Part shown: positions 1 through 8,616 of the stretch, in pieces
Layout: every line of letters begins with the position of its first letter
Numbering within the stretch: position 1 is the stretch's first letter
Source of the DNA: an uncultured Clostridia bacterium
GTDB lineage: Bacteria > Bacillota > Clostridia > Christensenellales > Aristaeellaceae
DNA length: 21,595 nucleotides
Direction: 5' to 3'
NCBI GenBank assembly: GCA_937886445.1
Contig: CALGBY010000123.1
Span: 1-21,595 of the forward strand
Notes under the pieces: generated by a model
Told to the model about the DNA's origin: nothing
Database searches by the model: none
Seen by the model: only the letters and a program-made list of their open reading frames with translations
Position numbers and translations under genes: made by a program

Positions 1-35
1 TGGTAATACTTTCTTAATAAATTTTTAACTATTTT

Positions 36-68
36 GCAATAAGCGATTGCCCTGAAATGCGTTATTGC
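36..68. repeat. Inverted repeat overlapping the aroK promoter
   Basis: GCAATAA at 36-42 is the exact reverse complement of TTATTGC at 62-68. The two arms are separated by 19 bases. The right arm runs into the -35 hexamer at 65-70, so a protein bound here could block RNA polymerase. Operator function is inference; a chance 7-base match in AT-rich DNA is possible. The rest of 1-124 holds no gene that I can see. Confidence 0.35.
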
Positions 69-93
69 GGAACGTTTTACGATATGGTATAAT
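65..93 (+). promoter_or_regulatory. SigA-like promoter with extended -10 for the aroK operon
   Basis: TTGCGG (65-70) is followed after 17 bases by a perfect TATAAT (88-93). A TG dinucleotide at 85-86 gives an extended -10. Transcription would begin near base 100, about 25 bases before the aroK ATG. This is the only convincing promoter ahead of the first four plus-strand genes. Confidence 0.75.
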
Positions 94-124
94 ACAGTAT
101 CAGCAATGAACGGAGCGATGCAAC

Positions 125-646
125 ATGCTGAAGCTGCACATTTTTCTGGTTGGTATGGCCGGAGCGGGAAAAACAAGTCTTGGAAAAAAGATCGCGCAGA
201 ATCTCGGGATCGAATTTGTCGATACAGATCAGCGTATCAGTGAAATTTTCGGTATGTCTATCGGCGAGATTTTTTCCTCCTTTGGTGAGGAGCTGTTCAG
301 AAACGCCGAGACCGGCGTGCTTGCCGATCTTGTAAGCCGCCCTCCCTGTATCGTTTCCACCGGAGGAGGCATGTGCAATCTGCCTGAAAATGTCGCGATC
401 ATGCGCAACCACGGAGTGATCGTGCATATCGACAGGCCTATTGACCAGATCATCAGTGACATCAGGATGGAAAAAAGGCCGAATCTGGCCGGCGGCAGCC
501 ATGAGGATGTGATCGATCTGTATAACCGCAGGATCGGCTATTACAGAAACTGTGCGGATTACCGGCTTGATAATTCAAAGGGTTATCTTACCGGTGTACA
601 GAATCTTATCTCTATTGTTGATGAAATCGAAAAAAAATATGTATAG
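125..646 (+). CDS. aroK: Shikimate kinase
   Basis: This cytoplasmic enzyme phosphorylates shikimate at O3 with ATP, the fifth step of the chorismate pathway to aromatic amino acids. The 173-residue length is normal for the family. Visible motifs are the Walker A loop GMAGAGKT (residues 10-17), the acidic VDTD segment (32-35), FRNAE (58-62, the shikimate-contacting FRxxE motif), the GGG of STGGG, and the lid region around KRPN, followed by the late Arg and Tyr of RRIGYYRNCADY. The ATG at 125 has GGAG at 112-115, nine bases upstream, and follows a strong promoter. The next gene starts 15 bases downstream, so the two are probably cotranscribed. No other aromatic-pathway gene is in the window. 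Confidence 0.95.
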   Translation: MLKLHIFLVGMAGAGKTSLGKKIAQNLGIEFVDTDQRISEIFGMSIGEIFSSFGEELFRNAETGVLADLVSRPPCIVSTGGGMCNLPENVAIMRNHGVIVHIDRPIDQIISDIRMEKRPNLAGGSHEDVIDLYNRRIGYYRNCADYRLDNSKGYLTGVQNLISIVDEIEKKYV

Positions 647-661
647 TCGGAGGATCATTGT

Positions 662-1177
662 ATGGAACATCCTGTATTCGTGATCACAATGGAAGACGGA
701 AACACAATGAAAGGAGAACTCTATCCTGAGTATGCTCCCATATCTGTCGGCAACTTTATTTCTCTTGCCAACAGCGGATTTTATGACGGAAAAATCTTTC
801 ACCGTGTGATCCCCGGATTTATGATACAGGGCGGATGCCCTGAAGGAACCGGGCGCGGCGGCCCCGGTTACCGTATCCGCGGTGAATTTGTTCTAAACGG
901 TGTGAACAATCCGCTTAAGCACACTTACGGCATCCTCAGCATGGCGAGATCAAGCCATCCCGATTCCGCCGGCAGTCAGTTTTTCATCATGACCAGCAAC
1001 AGCCCTCATCTTGACGGAAGCTATGCTGCCTTCGGAAAGGTTACGGAAGGTATGGATGAGGCTGAACGTATCGTAAACAGCGACCACGATATGTACGACA
1101 GGCCGTATCAGGATCAGAGGATCAAATCGATTCATGTAGATACTTTCGGAAAGGAGTACCCTTTCGCTAAGCTATGA
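662..1177 (+). CDS. Cyclophilin-type peptidyl-prolyl cis-trans isomerase
   Basis: This protein catalyses cis-trans isomerisation of Xaa-Pro bonds and so assists protein folding. It has no signal peptide, which suggests the cytoplasm. The 171 residues cover a single cyclophilin domain. The catalytic segment FHRVIPGFMIQGG (46-58) keeps the active-site Arg48, Phe53, Met54 and Gln56. SAGSQFFI (102-109) and HLDGSYAAFG (116-125) form the rest of the pocket. At the position of human CypA Trp121 there is His116, and Tyr121 replaces CypA His126; both changes are common in bacterial members and predict weak cyclosporin binding. GGAGG at 651-655 supports the ATG. The stop overlaps the next start by four bases (ATGA), so the genes are translationally coupled. 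Confidence 0.93.
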   Translation: MEHPVFVITMEDGNTMKGELYPEYAPISVGNFISLANSGFYDGKIFHRVIPGFMIQGGCPEGTGRGGPGYRIRGEFVLNGVNNPLKHTYGILSMARSSHPDSAGSQFFIMTSNSPHLDGSYAAFGKVTEGMDEAERIVNSDHDMYDRPYQDQRIKSIHVDTFGKEYPFAKL

Positions 1178-1455
1178 TCAATACCAAAAAAACATACACG
1201 ATCAAGATCGCGGGCAAGGATTATACACTGTCGACCGATGATCCACCCGAGCTTGTCCATCGTGTGGCTGTATACACGGATCGAAAGATCAATGAAGCGT
1301 CAGCGGGCGGGCTTATCGCCAAAGACAGAGCGACGGTGTTTGCCTGCCTTGCGCTTGCGGAAGAACTGTTGAGCGTGCAGGATGACAATACGCGTCTCAG
1401 GCGGGAGCTTTATCAATTGCGCTCACAGGATACGGAAAGTCAGGCAAAAATATGA
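1174..1455 (+). CDS. zapA: Cell division protein ZapA
   Basis: ZapA is a small cytoplasmic protein that binds FtsZ and cross-links its filaments in the Z-ring. The 93-residue length fits. The N-terminal half has the family pattern: a beta-strand segment with YTIKIAGKDYTL (8-19), then a helix ending in TDRKINEA. The second half (about 48-93) is a long, mostly charged helix with ALAEELLSVQDDNTRLRREL, expected to form the dimeric coiled coil. It overlaps the cyclophilin gene upstream and the U32 gene downstream by four bases each (ATGA at both joints). zapA next to a U32 peptidase-family gene and mutS2 is a recurring clostridial arrangement, which strengthens the call. Confidence 0.85.
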   Translation: MINTKKTYTIKIAGKDYTLSTDDPPELVHRVAVYTDRKINEASAGGLIAKDRATVFACLALAEELLSVQDDNTRLRRELYQLRSQDTESQAKI

Positions 1456-3827
1456 ATAATCCATCCGGCAGAATCGAATTGCTGTCTCCTGCCGGCAATA
1501 TGGAAGCCGTCAGGGCAGCCGTATGCAACGGTGCGGATGCTGTCTATCTTGGGGCGGCTTCTTTTGGTGCGCGGAGCAGTGCGGGCTTTGACAGAGAAAC
1601 ACTCGAAGAGGCGATTTCCTTCTGCCATCTTATGAAACGCCGTGTATACATAACCGTAAATACGCTCATCAAGGAAAAAGAGCTTGATGAGGTGATCCGT
1701 ACGGCAGGTATGCTGAGAGATCTTCATGCCGACGCGCTGATCATTCAGGACATCGGTCTGTATAATGCGATAAGGGATCGTTATCCGGATATACGGCTTC
1801 ACTTAAGTACTCAGATGACGCTCCATAACAGATGCGGAGCGGAATTTGCCAAAGAAATCGGTGCGGACCGGCTGGTTCTCGCCAGAGAATGTGATATCGG
1901 GACGATCCGCTCTGTATGCGGGCTTGGTATCGAAACAGAAGTGTTCGTTCACGGAGCACTATGTGTATGTGTAAGCGGTCAATGTCTCTTTTCCTCGTCG
2001 ATCGGTTCAAGAAGCGGCAACAGAGGAAGGTGTGCACAGCCCTGCAGAATGGACTATCTCCTTAACGGCAAAAAAGGCGCGTGGCTGTCTCCGCGTGATC
2101 TTTGTCTCAGAGACAGGATCCCCGAATTGATCGACGCAGGAGTTTCTTCGTTGAAAATTGAGGGGCGATTGAAGCGTCCGGAGTATGTTGCCATTGTGAC
2201 TGCAGCCTACCGAAAGGCGATAGACAGCGTTTATGAGGGGCATTTCAGAAAAGCGGACGGTATCGAGCAGGAGGAATTACGCCAGATCTTTTCCAGAGGC
2301 GGCTTTACCGAAGGATACGCGTTTGGTAAGGAAGATGCCGATATCGTTTATAAAGACCGTGTAACAAGCGAAGGTGTAGTTATCGGAACGATCGGCAGAA
2401 CAGTAAAAACAAAAAACGCGCTGCTTGCGGAATTCGTACCTGATAAAGAGCTTCATAACGGAGACTATCTTGAGATCGGTGATCAAAATATCATATACAG
2501 CGGCCCCGATGCTTTGCCAGGCAGCAAGGTGCTTCTCAGAATGCACGAAAAGCCCATACAGTCTGCGCAGGTGCGCAGGCTGCAGGATGGACGGCAGCTT
2601 GAAAATGCGCAAAAGACCTATGAAAACTGTGATAAACTGACATCATGTCAGATCCCGTTTGACGCGGTATTCAGGGCTGTTCCGAATGAGAGGATGTCTC
2701 TCAGCGTATCAGACGGAATATCGTCCTTTACGGTTTACGGTGATGTTCCGGAGCCTGCTCTGAAACGTGAAGCCGACCGGAAAAGTATCCATGACAGCCT
2801 AAGCAAGTGCGGCGGCACCTTTTTCGAACTGAGTTCTCTTTCCGTTGCTGTTGATCATGTATATATTCCCGTAAAAAGCATCAATGAAATGAGAAGGCAG
2901 GCGCTTGAAGGACTGAGAGCGCAGCGAATACGGCAATTTGAGAGAAGCAGTATTCGTACCGATAAGTATGAGAACCCTTACAGAAAATGCAGGAATGCTC
3001 CCTCTGAAAAACAGTTATTTGTTTCAACATATACTCCGGGTGCGCTTAAAGGTCTGAAGGCAGCCGGTGCGGACAGGATCATATTCATGCCGCGCGATTA
3101 CCGCGGGGAAGCACTTGATCGTGTCCTTTCTCAGTATGCTGAAGAGGGAATGTATCTTGCTCTTCCTGTCTTCTGTACAGACGGTGATATCACAAGTATA
3201 CTGGATAAGGTGCGCAAATACAAACTGCAGCCCGCTTATCAGAATATCGGTCAACTGCGATTCGCACATGAATTTCCGGGAGGGATCGCGCTTGAATCAC
3301 TGCCGGTATTCAACAGCTTATCATCCGGTTTTCTGACGAACGGTTTATGCGATTATGCGACTGTTTCTTGCGAATTGATACAAAGTGAGATTGATGATCT
3401 TGCGCGTGAAGGGAATGGCCGGCTTATGCTGCGCTGCTACGGAAGAACCAGATTGATGACGCTCAGCCATTGTCCTGTCAGAACAGAGGAAAAGCTGTCA
3501 AGCGGTAAAAAGCACTGTACGATGTGTGAAGCCGGATGCGGTACGGATTCAGCTTCCTTTACGGATATGTTTTCCGCCTCCTATCCCCTGCTCCCGGTAC
3601 GTCTGAACGACTATTGCAGGATCAATCTGATGCATTCCAAAACGACGGATCTTTCTCAGTATCTGTCTGATATTCTGAAATCCGGTATTTCTCCGCAGCT
3701 TGCTTTCAGTACGGAGTCTGTTGATGAACAGCTTGAGATCACATCCGTTTTCAAAAAAATGATGGACAGCCGGATTTCATCACATTTGACTGCCTATACA
3801 GGTCATTTCAGACAGATGACCGATTGA
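1452..3827 (+). CDS. U32-family (collagenase-like) protein, probable RNA hydroxylation enzyme
   Basis: This 791-residue protein belongs to peptidase family U32. Members that have been studied, E. coli RlhA (23S rRNA C2501) and the TrhP proteins (tRNA U34), are needed for RNA hydroxylation rather than proteolysis. The N-terminal barrel opens with LLSPAGNMEAVRAAV and contains the family signature around HGALCVCVSGQC and GNRGRCAQPC, with Cys171, 173, 178, 194 and 198; related proteins bind an Fe-S cluster through cysteines here. Residues of about 380-500 match the DUF3656-type insert found in long clostridial versions. A later Cys cluster (CPVRTEEK... HCTMCEAGCG) lies near residues 675-697. The substrate cannot be told from sequence. 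The start overlaps zapA by four bases. Confidence 0.88.
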   Translation: MNNPSGRIELLSPAGNMEAVRAAVCNGADAVYLGAASFGARSSAGFDRETLEEAISFCHLMKRRVYITVNTLIKEKELDEVIRTAGMLRDLHADALIIQDIGLYNAIRDRYPDIRLHLSTQMTLHNRCGAEFAKEIGADRLVLARECDIGTIRSVCGLGIETEVFVHGALCVCVSGQCLFSSSIGSRSGNRGRCAQPCRMDYLLNGKKGAWLSPRDLCLRDRIPELIDAGVSSLKIEGRLKRPEYVAIVTAAYRKAIDSVYEGHFRKADGIEQEELRQIFSRGGFTEGYAFGKEDADIVYKDRVTSEGVVIGTIGRTVKTKNALLAEFVPDKELHNGDYLEIGDQNIIYSGPDALPGSKVLLRMHEKPIQSAQVRRLQDGRQLENAQKTYENCDKLTSCQIPFDAVFRAVPNERMSLSVSDGISSFTVYGDVPEPALKREADRKSIHDSLSKCGGTFFELSSLSVAVDHVYIPVKSINEMRRQALEGLRAQRIRQFERSSIRTDKYENPYRKCRNAPSEKQLFVSTYTPGALKGLKAAGADRIIFMPRDYRGEALDRVLSQYAEEGMYLALPVFCTDGDITSILDKVRKYKLQPAYQNIGQLRFAHEFPGGIALESLPVFNSLSSGFLTNGLCDYATVSCELIQSEIDDLAREGNGRLMLRCYGRTRLMTLSHCPVRTEEKLSSGKKHCTMCEAGCGTDSASFTDMFSASYPLLPVRLNDYCRINLMHSKTTDLSQYLSDILKSGISPQLAFSTESVDEQLEITSVFKKMMDSRISSHLTAYTGHFRQMTD

Positions 3828-3882
3828 TTTTTCACTATTTATGAAAACTGTGTAAATAAACCGTTAACAATCCTGATAATGA

Positions 3883-3911
3883 TTGCAATTTTCTTCATAG
3901 TTTATTATGAT
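3883..3911 (+). promoter_or_regulatory. Weak candidate promoter ahead of mutS2
   Basis: TTGCAA (3883-3888) and TATGAT (3906-3911) are spaced by 17 bases in the 101-base gap between the U32 gene and mutS2. The predicted start near 3918 falls on the Shine-Dalgarno GGAGG (3918-3922), leaving almost no leader, which counts against it. mutS2 may simply be read from the upstream promoter. Confidence 0.3.
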
Positions 3912-3928
3912 TCCGGCGGAGGTGCATT

Positions 3929-6283
3929 ATGAACGAACGTGCTCTGAGAGTACTTGAATTTGTCAAAGTACGTGATATGCTTTCAAAATACGCTATTTCA
4001 GACAAGGGCAAGGAATACTGTTCCTCGCTTATTCCCTCATCGGAATTTTCTGAAGTACAGAAACAGCTGAACTATACCGATGAAGCGGTCGTGATCCTGA
4101 CCTATATGGGTTCCGATCCGCTGATCGGCTTTGAGAGCATTGAGGATGCGGTATCTCTTTCGGAAAAAGGCGCTGTTTTGACTCCCAGAATGCTTTTGAA
4201 CATTTCCGGCAGCCTGAGAGCTGCGAGATGTGCCAGGGCCGCTTTGGTAACAGAGCGTGAGAATACGCCACTCATCACATCCATAGCTTCTCAGCTTGTT
4301 ACATTGCGGCAGCTTGAACAGGACATCGAGGATACTGTGCTTTCTGAAGAGGAGATCGCAGACAGCGCTTCTCCGGCTCTCGGAGATATCCGCAGACATA
4401 TCCGGCAGGCGAACGAAAAGATCCGCGAACGGCTGAACCAGATGGCTCACGGCGCACAATATTCAAAATACCTGATGGAGGCAATCGTTACCGTTCGAAA
4501 CGGGAGATATGTTTTGCCCGTAAAGGCGGAATGCCGTCAGAATGTACCCGGACTGGTTCATGATACATCCTCGACTGGTGCAACATTGTTTGTTGAACCT
4601 CTTGCTGTTGTGGAACTGGGAAACGATCTGAAGAGCTGGAAAGCAAAAGAAAAGGAAGAGATCGACCGTATACTGCAGGCACTGTCATCTGAGGTGGCGG
4701 ATAATGCAGGCATCCTTACAAGGAATACCGAGATCCTTGCAAGGCTGGATTTCATTTTTGCCAAGGCAAAGCTGGCCAGAGAAATGGAAGCCGTAAAACC
4801 GGAGATCAATGATAAAGGACAAATTCGACTTGTACGCGTGCGTCATCCCCTGATCGACAGGGAAAAGATCGTCCCCTGTGATCTGTGGTTGGGTGAGGAT
4901 TTTAACGGCCTGATCATTACGGGACCCAATACTGGCGGCAAAACCGTTACACTGAAAACGATCGGCTTAATGACTTTGATGGCGCAGTCCGGGATGCATA
5001 TCCCCGGCGATATCGGTACGAAATTAAGCATTTTCCGTGAAGTATATGCCGATATCGGTGATGAGCAGAGTATAGAGCAATCCCTTTCCACATTCTCATC
5101 ACACATGAAAAACATTACATCCATCATGAATTCCTGTACAGAAAAGGATCTTGTTCTTTTTGACGAGCTCGGAGCGGGTACTGATCCCATTGAGGGCGCG
5201 GCACTTGCACAGGCGATACTGGACCGGCTGATCAAAAAAGGTGTACGGGTCGCCGCAACGACACACTACAGTGAATTGAAGGTATATGCGCTCACCGCAA
5301 AAGGCGTAGAAAACGCGAGCGTGGAGTTTGACGTATCTACGCTCAGGCCTACCTACCGCCTGTCTATCGGCGTTCCCGGCAAATCCAATGCCTTTGAAAT
5401 CAGCAGAAAACTCGGGCTGGAGGAAAGCCTGATAGATGACGCGAAAAAACTGCTCAAACATGAAGCAGTCGCTTTTGAGGATGTTATTGCGAATGCGGAG
5501 TATCACAGGCAGATCGCAGAACGGGAGCGCAAACTGGCAGAAGAAGCAAGAAAAGAAACGGTTTCACTTCGAAATGAAGCTGAGCGTCTATACCGCGATA
5601 TGGAAGAAAAGCGTTCGGAAAGTACGCGTAAAGCAAAGGAAGAAGCACGCCGGATCATTGAAAAAGCGAAACGCGACAGCGATATGATCGTTTCGGAACT
5701 GAAACGCATGAAGAAGAACTCAAATATTCCCGATCATGAGATCAACGCGCTCAGAAAGCAAATGAATGATCAGATGGATGCCTATGCGGATCAGGCGGGT
5801 GTTTCCGGAAAGCGGCCGTTAAATTCTCCGGATGAAGTAAAGAACGGTGATATGGTTCAGATCATTTCTCTGGGTACAAAGGCGTCTGTAATTTCCACTG
5901 CTGACGCAAAAGGAGAAATCCAGGTGCAGGCCGGTATCATGAAAATGAAGATCCATTACAGTAATCTGTCACTTCTTCATGAAAAAAAGGAAAAACAGAC
6001 ATCTTCTTTCCACGCGGAAACAGGTCAGCAGCAGAGAACAGTCAGCATGCGCTGTGACCTCAGGGGCATGAACCTTGAGGAAGCGATCGCTGAAGTGGAC
6101 CGTTATATGGATGAAGCAGTGCTGGCAGGCTTAAACGAGGTAACGATCGTTCACGGTAAGGGCATGGGGATATTGAGGACCGGTATACAGCAGCATTTGA
6201 AAAAGCATATGCACGTAGCATCTTTCCGCCTTGGTGTATTCGGTGAAGGAGAAGACGGCGTTTCCATTGTCACTTTGAAGTAA
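3929..6283 (+). CDS. mutS2: MutS2 family ATPase with C-terminal Smr domain
   Basis: MutS2 proteins dimerise and bind ATP. In different bacteria they have been linked to suppression of recombination and, in Bacillus, to splitting of collided ribosomes. The 784-residue length is standard. Order of domains: MutS-type core (about 1-300), ATPase with Walker A GPNTGGKT (332-339) and Walker B LVLFDELGAGTDP (Asp412, Glu413), a charged coiled coil (about 510-610), a KOW-like small domain (about 630-680), and an Smr domain (about 705-784). The Smr part carries DLRGMNLEEA and the HGKGMGILRTG loop typical of active members. The N-terminal mismatch-recognition domain of true MutS is absent, as expected. 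GGAGG at 3918-3922 supports the start. A two-component system follows 20 bases downstream. Confidence 0.95.
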   Translation: MNERALRVLEFVKVRDMLSKYAISDKGKEYCSSLIPSSEFSEVQKQLNYTDEAVVILTYMGSDPLIGFESIEDAVSLSEKGAVLTPRMLLNISGSLRAARCARAALVTERENTPLITSIASQLVTLRQLEQDIEDTVLSEEEIADSASPALGDIRRHIRQANEKIRERLNQMAHGAQYSKYLMEAIVTVRNGRYVLPVKAECRQNVPGLVHDTSSTGATLFVEPLAVVELGNDLKSWKAKEKEEIDRILQALSSEVADNAGILTRNTEILARLDFIFAKAKLAREMEAVKPEINDKGQIRLVRVRHPLIDREKIVPCDLWLGEDFNGLIITGPNTGGKTVTLKTIGLMTLMAQSGMHIPGDIGTKLSIFREVYADIGDEQSIEQSLSTFSSHMKNITSIMNSCTEKDLVLFDELGAGTDPIEGAALAQAILDRLIKKGVRVAATTHYSELKVYALTAKGVENASVEFDVSTLRPTYRLSIGVPGKSNAFEISRKLGLEESLIDDAKKLLKHEAVAFEDVIANAEYHRQIAERERKLAEEARKETVSLRNEAERLYRDMEEKRSESTRKAKEEARRIIEKAKRDSDMIVSELKRMKKNSNIPDHEINALRKQMNDQMDAYADQAGVSGKRPLNSPDEVKNGDMVQIISLGTKASVISTADAKGEIQVQAGIMKMKIHYSNLSLLHEKKEKQTSSFHAETGQQQRTVSMRCDLRGMNLEEAIAEVDRYMDEAVLAGLNEVTIVHGKGMGILRTGIQQHLKKHMHVASFRLGVFGEGEDGVSIVTLK

Positions 6284-6303
6284 GTTATTCCGGAGAGGTC
6301 AGT

Positions 6304-6993
6304 ATGAACGATAAACAGACGATCCTTGTTGTTGATGATGACCCTAATATATCGAATCTGATCAGACTGTATCTTGAAAAAGAGGGATACGGTGTTGTTA
6401 TCAGGGAACGCGGAGATGACGCGCTGCAGTATTTTGCAACCGATCCCCCGTCTCTTGTTCTTCTTGATCTGATGCTCCCGGGTACGGACGGATGGCAGGT
6501 TTGCCGCTCAATTCGACAGGTAAGCTCCATTCCGATCATCATGATCAGTGCTAAGGATGAGACATTTGACAAGGTGCTCGGGCTTGAACTGGGAGCGGAT
6601 GATTATATTACCAAACCCTTTGAAGGAAAAGAACTCGTAGCGCGTGTGAAAGCCGTACTGAGGCGGTGTACAAGCGCATCGAACGACAAAAAGATGCTCT
6701 CTTTCCCCGGGCTTACTGTGAGCATTGAAAAGTACGAGGTATATTATCAGGGCAAACTGATAGAAATGCCGCCCAAGGAGCTGGAGGTCCTTTACTTTCT
6801 GGCTTCTCACCCGAACAGTGTATTTACACGAGAACAATTGCTTGAGCAGGTTTGGGGCTTTGAATTTTACGGAGACAGCAGAACTGTGGATGTGCATGTA
6901 AAACGCCTCAGGGAAAAGCTTACTGATACCGAAGCACTTGGCTGGCAGATCAAAACTGTTTGGGGCGTGGGCTACAAATTTGAAGCAAGATAA
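6304..6993 (+). CDS. OmpR/PhoB-type response regulator
   Basis: This is a DNA-binding transcription factor activated by phosphorylation from the adjacent kinase. The receiver domain (about 6-118) has the acidic pocket Asp11-Asp12, the phospho-acceptor Asp55 in LLDLMLPG, Ser82 in MISAKDE and Lys104 in ITKPF. The winged-helix effector (about 132-229) includes PPKELEVLYFLASHP, the recognition-helix region SRTVDVHVKRLREKL, and the closing VWGVGYKFE. Length (229) is typical. GGAGAGG at 6292-6298 precedes the ATG. Its target genes cannot be read from sequence. Position directly between mutS2 and the histidine kinase gene suggests one transcript. Confidence 0.95.
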   Translation: MNDKQTILVVDDDPNISNLIRLYLEKEGYGVVIRERGDDALQYFATDPPSLVLLDLMLPGTDGWQVCRSIRQVSSIPIIMISAKDETFDKVLGLELGADDYITKPFEGKELVARVKAVLRRCTSASNDKKMLSFPGLTVSIEKYEVYYQGKLIEMPPKELEVLYFLASHPNSVFTREQLLEQVWGFEFYGDSRTVDVHVKRLREKLTDTEALGWQIKTVWGVGYKFEAR

Positions 6994-7014
6994 GCACAGC
7001 TTTCGGAGAATGCC

Positions 7015-8616
7015 ATGAAGAAAAGCATGTTTACATATATTTTTATATTGCTTCTTGCCTTATCGCTTGTTCTTACTGTGTCGCTTTCCGTTCTCTATTA
7101 CTATTCCTCTGGGCGCTCGCAGGTACGGATCAGGATGAGCCAGTTGGAAAAAGAGGCGGAAGAGCTTGCTGATATGAGCAAAAATAAAAGAACGGCTTCT
7201 GATAACTCGGTCAGTACAGATGATATTCCTTTCCTTTTTCCCACGGTACCGGGCATCGGAAGACGCGGCCGTTACAGCCGCGGAAGATCGTCTCTTTCAT
7301 ATAATTATGAAGAGACATCCGAAGCGCATATTCATCAGCAATATATCGAAAAGAAAGTACAGTATATTCACGATGAATACTCAGCCTATACGATCCTGGC
7401 CTATGCCGATCCGGATTCAAATAAGCTGTATTCTGTTATATATTCCTCGCCTGATCTTTCTGAAAATGAAGTAAAGGAACAGATCGCATTCTATACCGAC
7501 AATAATTATCATCTTCGCCTGATGCAGGGAGACCGTATCACCGAACAGGTCTCATCTTCAGAAGGAACGATATTCACGATCGGCGTTCCGATCACCATAA
7601 AGCATGAGATTGCCGGCGGTGTATTTATCCATACTTCTGCACAGGTATTTCAGTCCATATATTCAGGACTGATTCCGACAACGGCAGCAATAATGACCGG
7701 TGTTTTCCTTCTGTCGGCAATTGCCGCTTTCTTTCTGGCAAAATATATAACGAAGCCTTTGGCAAGTATTGCGACAACAGCCGTAAAAATGCAGAATGGT
7801 GATTATTCCGCTCGTGCTCCCATAAACACCGGAAGTAAAGAAATACACGATCTTGCCCGCTCCTTTAATGATATGGCGGTCCAGATCCAGTATACAGACC
7901 AAACCCGCAGTGATTTCGTGGCGAATGTTTCTCATGAACTGAAAAGCCCTGTTACCAGTATACAGGGGTATGCTGAAGGAATGCTGGACGGAACGATCAG
8001 TGATGATAGCGAAAAAAGAAAGTATCTGCAGATCATTACAGATGAAACACACCGGTTGACAAAACTGATCAACAGTCTGCTTAGCCTTTCCCGCCTTGAA
8101 AGGGCCGAAGAAACACTGAAAATTTCAGACTTTGATCTGTGTGAAACTGTGCGTCGCGTGATCATTTCAAAGGTTGCCGATATTGAAAGAAAGAAGCTTG
8201 AGATAGATCCGTTGCTTTCGGATGAAGGAATATTTGTTTCCGCGGATAAAGACATGATCGAGCGTGTGCTGATCAATCTTCTTGACAATGCTATAAAGTA
8301 TACAGACGAAGGCGGAAAAATCACGCTGGAGGTAAAAAAGGAAAAGCCTGCAGTAATATTCCGGATATCTGATAACGGTATCGGTATACCCGAAGAAGAT
8401 ATCCCCTTTATCTTTGAACGGTTTTATATGGTCGATAAAGCACATACCTCGGGAAAAGGAACAGGACTCGGCCTTGCGATCTGTAAAAAAATAATAGAGA
8501 AGCACGGACAGACGATCAGACTGGTCAACGGAAACGGCGGATGCACATTTGAATTCACGCTTGCCGCCGCACATGGAGGAGAAGATAATGCTGATAAAGG
8601 CGAATGCGAAAATTAA
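7015..8616 (+). CDS. Membrane sensor histidine kinase
   Basis: Partner of the response regulator 21 bases upstream. Order: TM1 (about 7-29), extracytoplasmic sensor region (about 30-219), TM2 (about 222-242), HAMP linker (about 243-296), HisKA with NVSHELKSPVTS and phospho-acceptor His307, then HATPase with N box NLLDNAIKY (421 on), G1 DNGIGI, F box FERFYMVD and G2 GTGLGLAIC. All catalytic boxes are intact, so it should be active. The sensor region begins with an Arg/Ser-rich stretch (RRGRYSRGRSS, around residue 83) before a likely PAS/PDC-like fold; I do not recognise its ligand. The last 29 bases overlap ispE, whose ribosome-binding site lies inside this gene. Confidence 0.95.
   Translation: MKKSMFTYIFILLLALSLVLTVSLSVLYYYSSGRSQVRIRMSQLEKEAEELADMSKNKRTASDNSVSTDDIPFLFPTVPGIGRRGRYSRGRSSLSYNYEETSEAHIHQQYIEKKVQYIHDEYSAYTILAYADPDSNKLYSVIYSSPDLSENEVKEQIAFYTDNNYHLRLMQGDRITEQVSSSEGTIFTIGVPITIKHEIAGGVFIHTSAQVFQSIYSGLIPTTAAIMTGVFLLSAIAAFFLAKYITKPLASIATTAVKMQNGDYSARAPINTGSKEIHDLARSFNDMAVQIQYTDQTRSDFVANVSHELKSPVTSIQGYAEGMLDGTISDDSEKRKYLQIITDETHRLTKLINSLLSLSRLERAEETLKISDFDLCETVRRVIISKVADIERKKLEIDPLLSDEGIFVSADKDMIERVLINLLDNAIKYTDEGGKITLEVKKEKPAVIFRISDNGIGIPEEDIPFIFERFYMVDKAHTSGKGTGLGLAICKKIIEKHGQTIRLVNGNGGCTFEFTLAAAHGGEDNADKGECEN

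Noticed and set aside
1452..3827. Secreted collagenase, as the U32 family name suggests
   Set aside because: There is no signal peptide, and studied relatives act in RNA hydroxylation; the gene neighbours are cytoplasmic.
8549..8587. Upstream in-frame start for ispE
   Set aside because: It would put the good GGAGG inside the gene and add 13 residues without family similarity; the ATG at 8588 is better.
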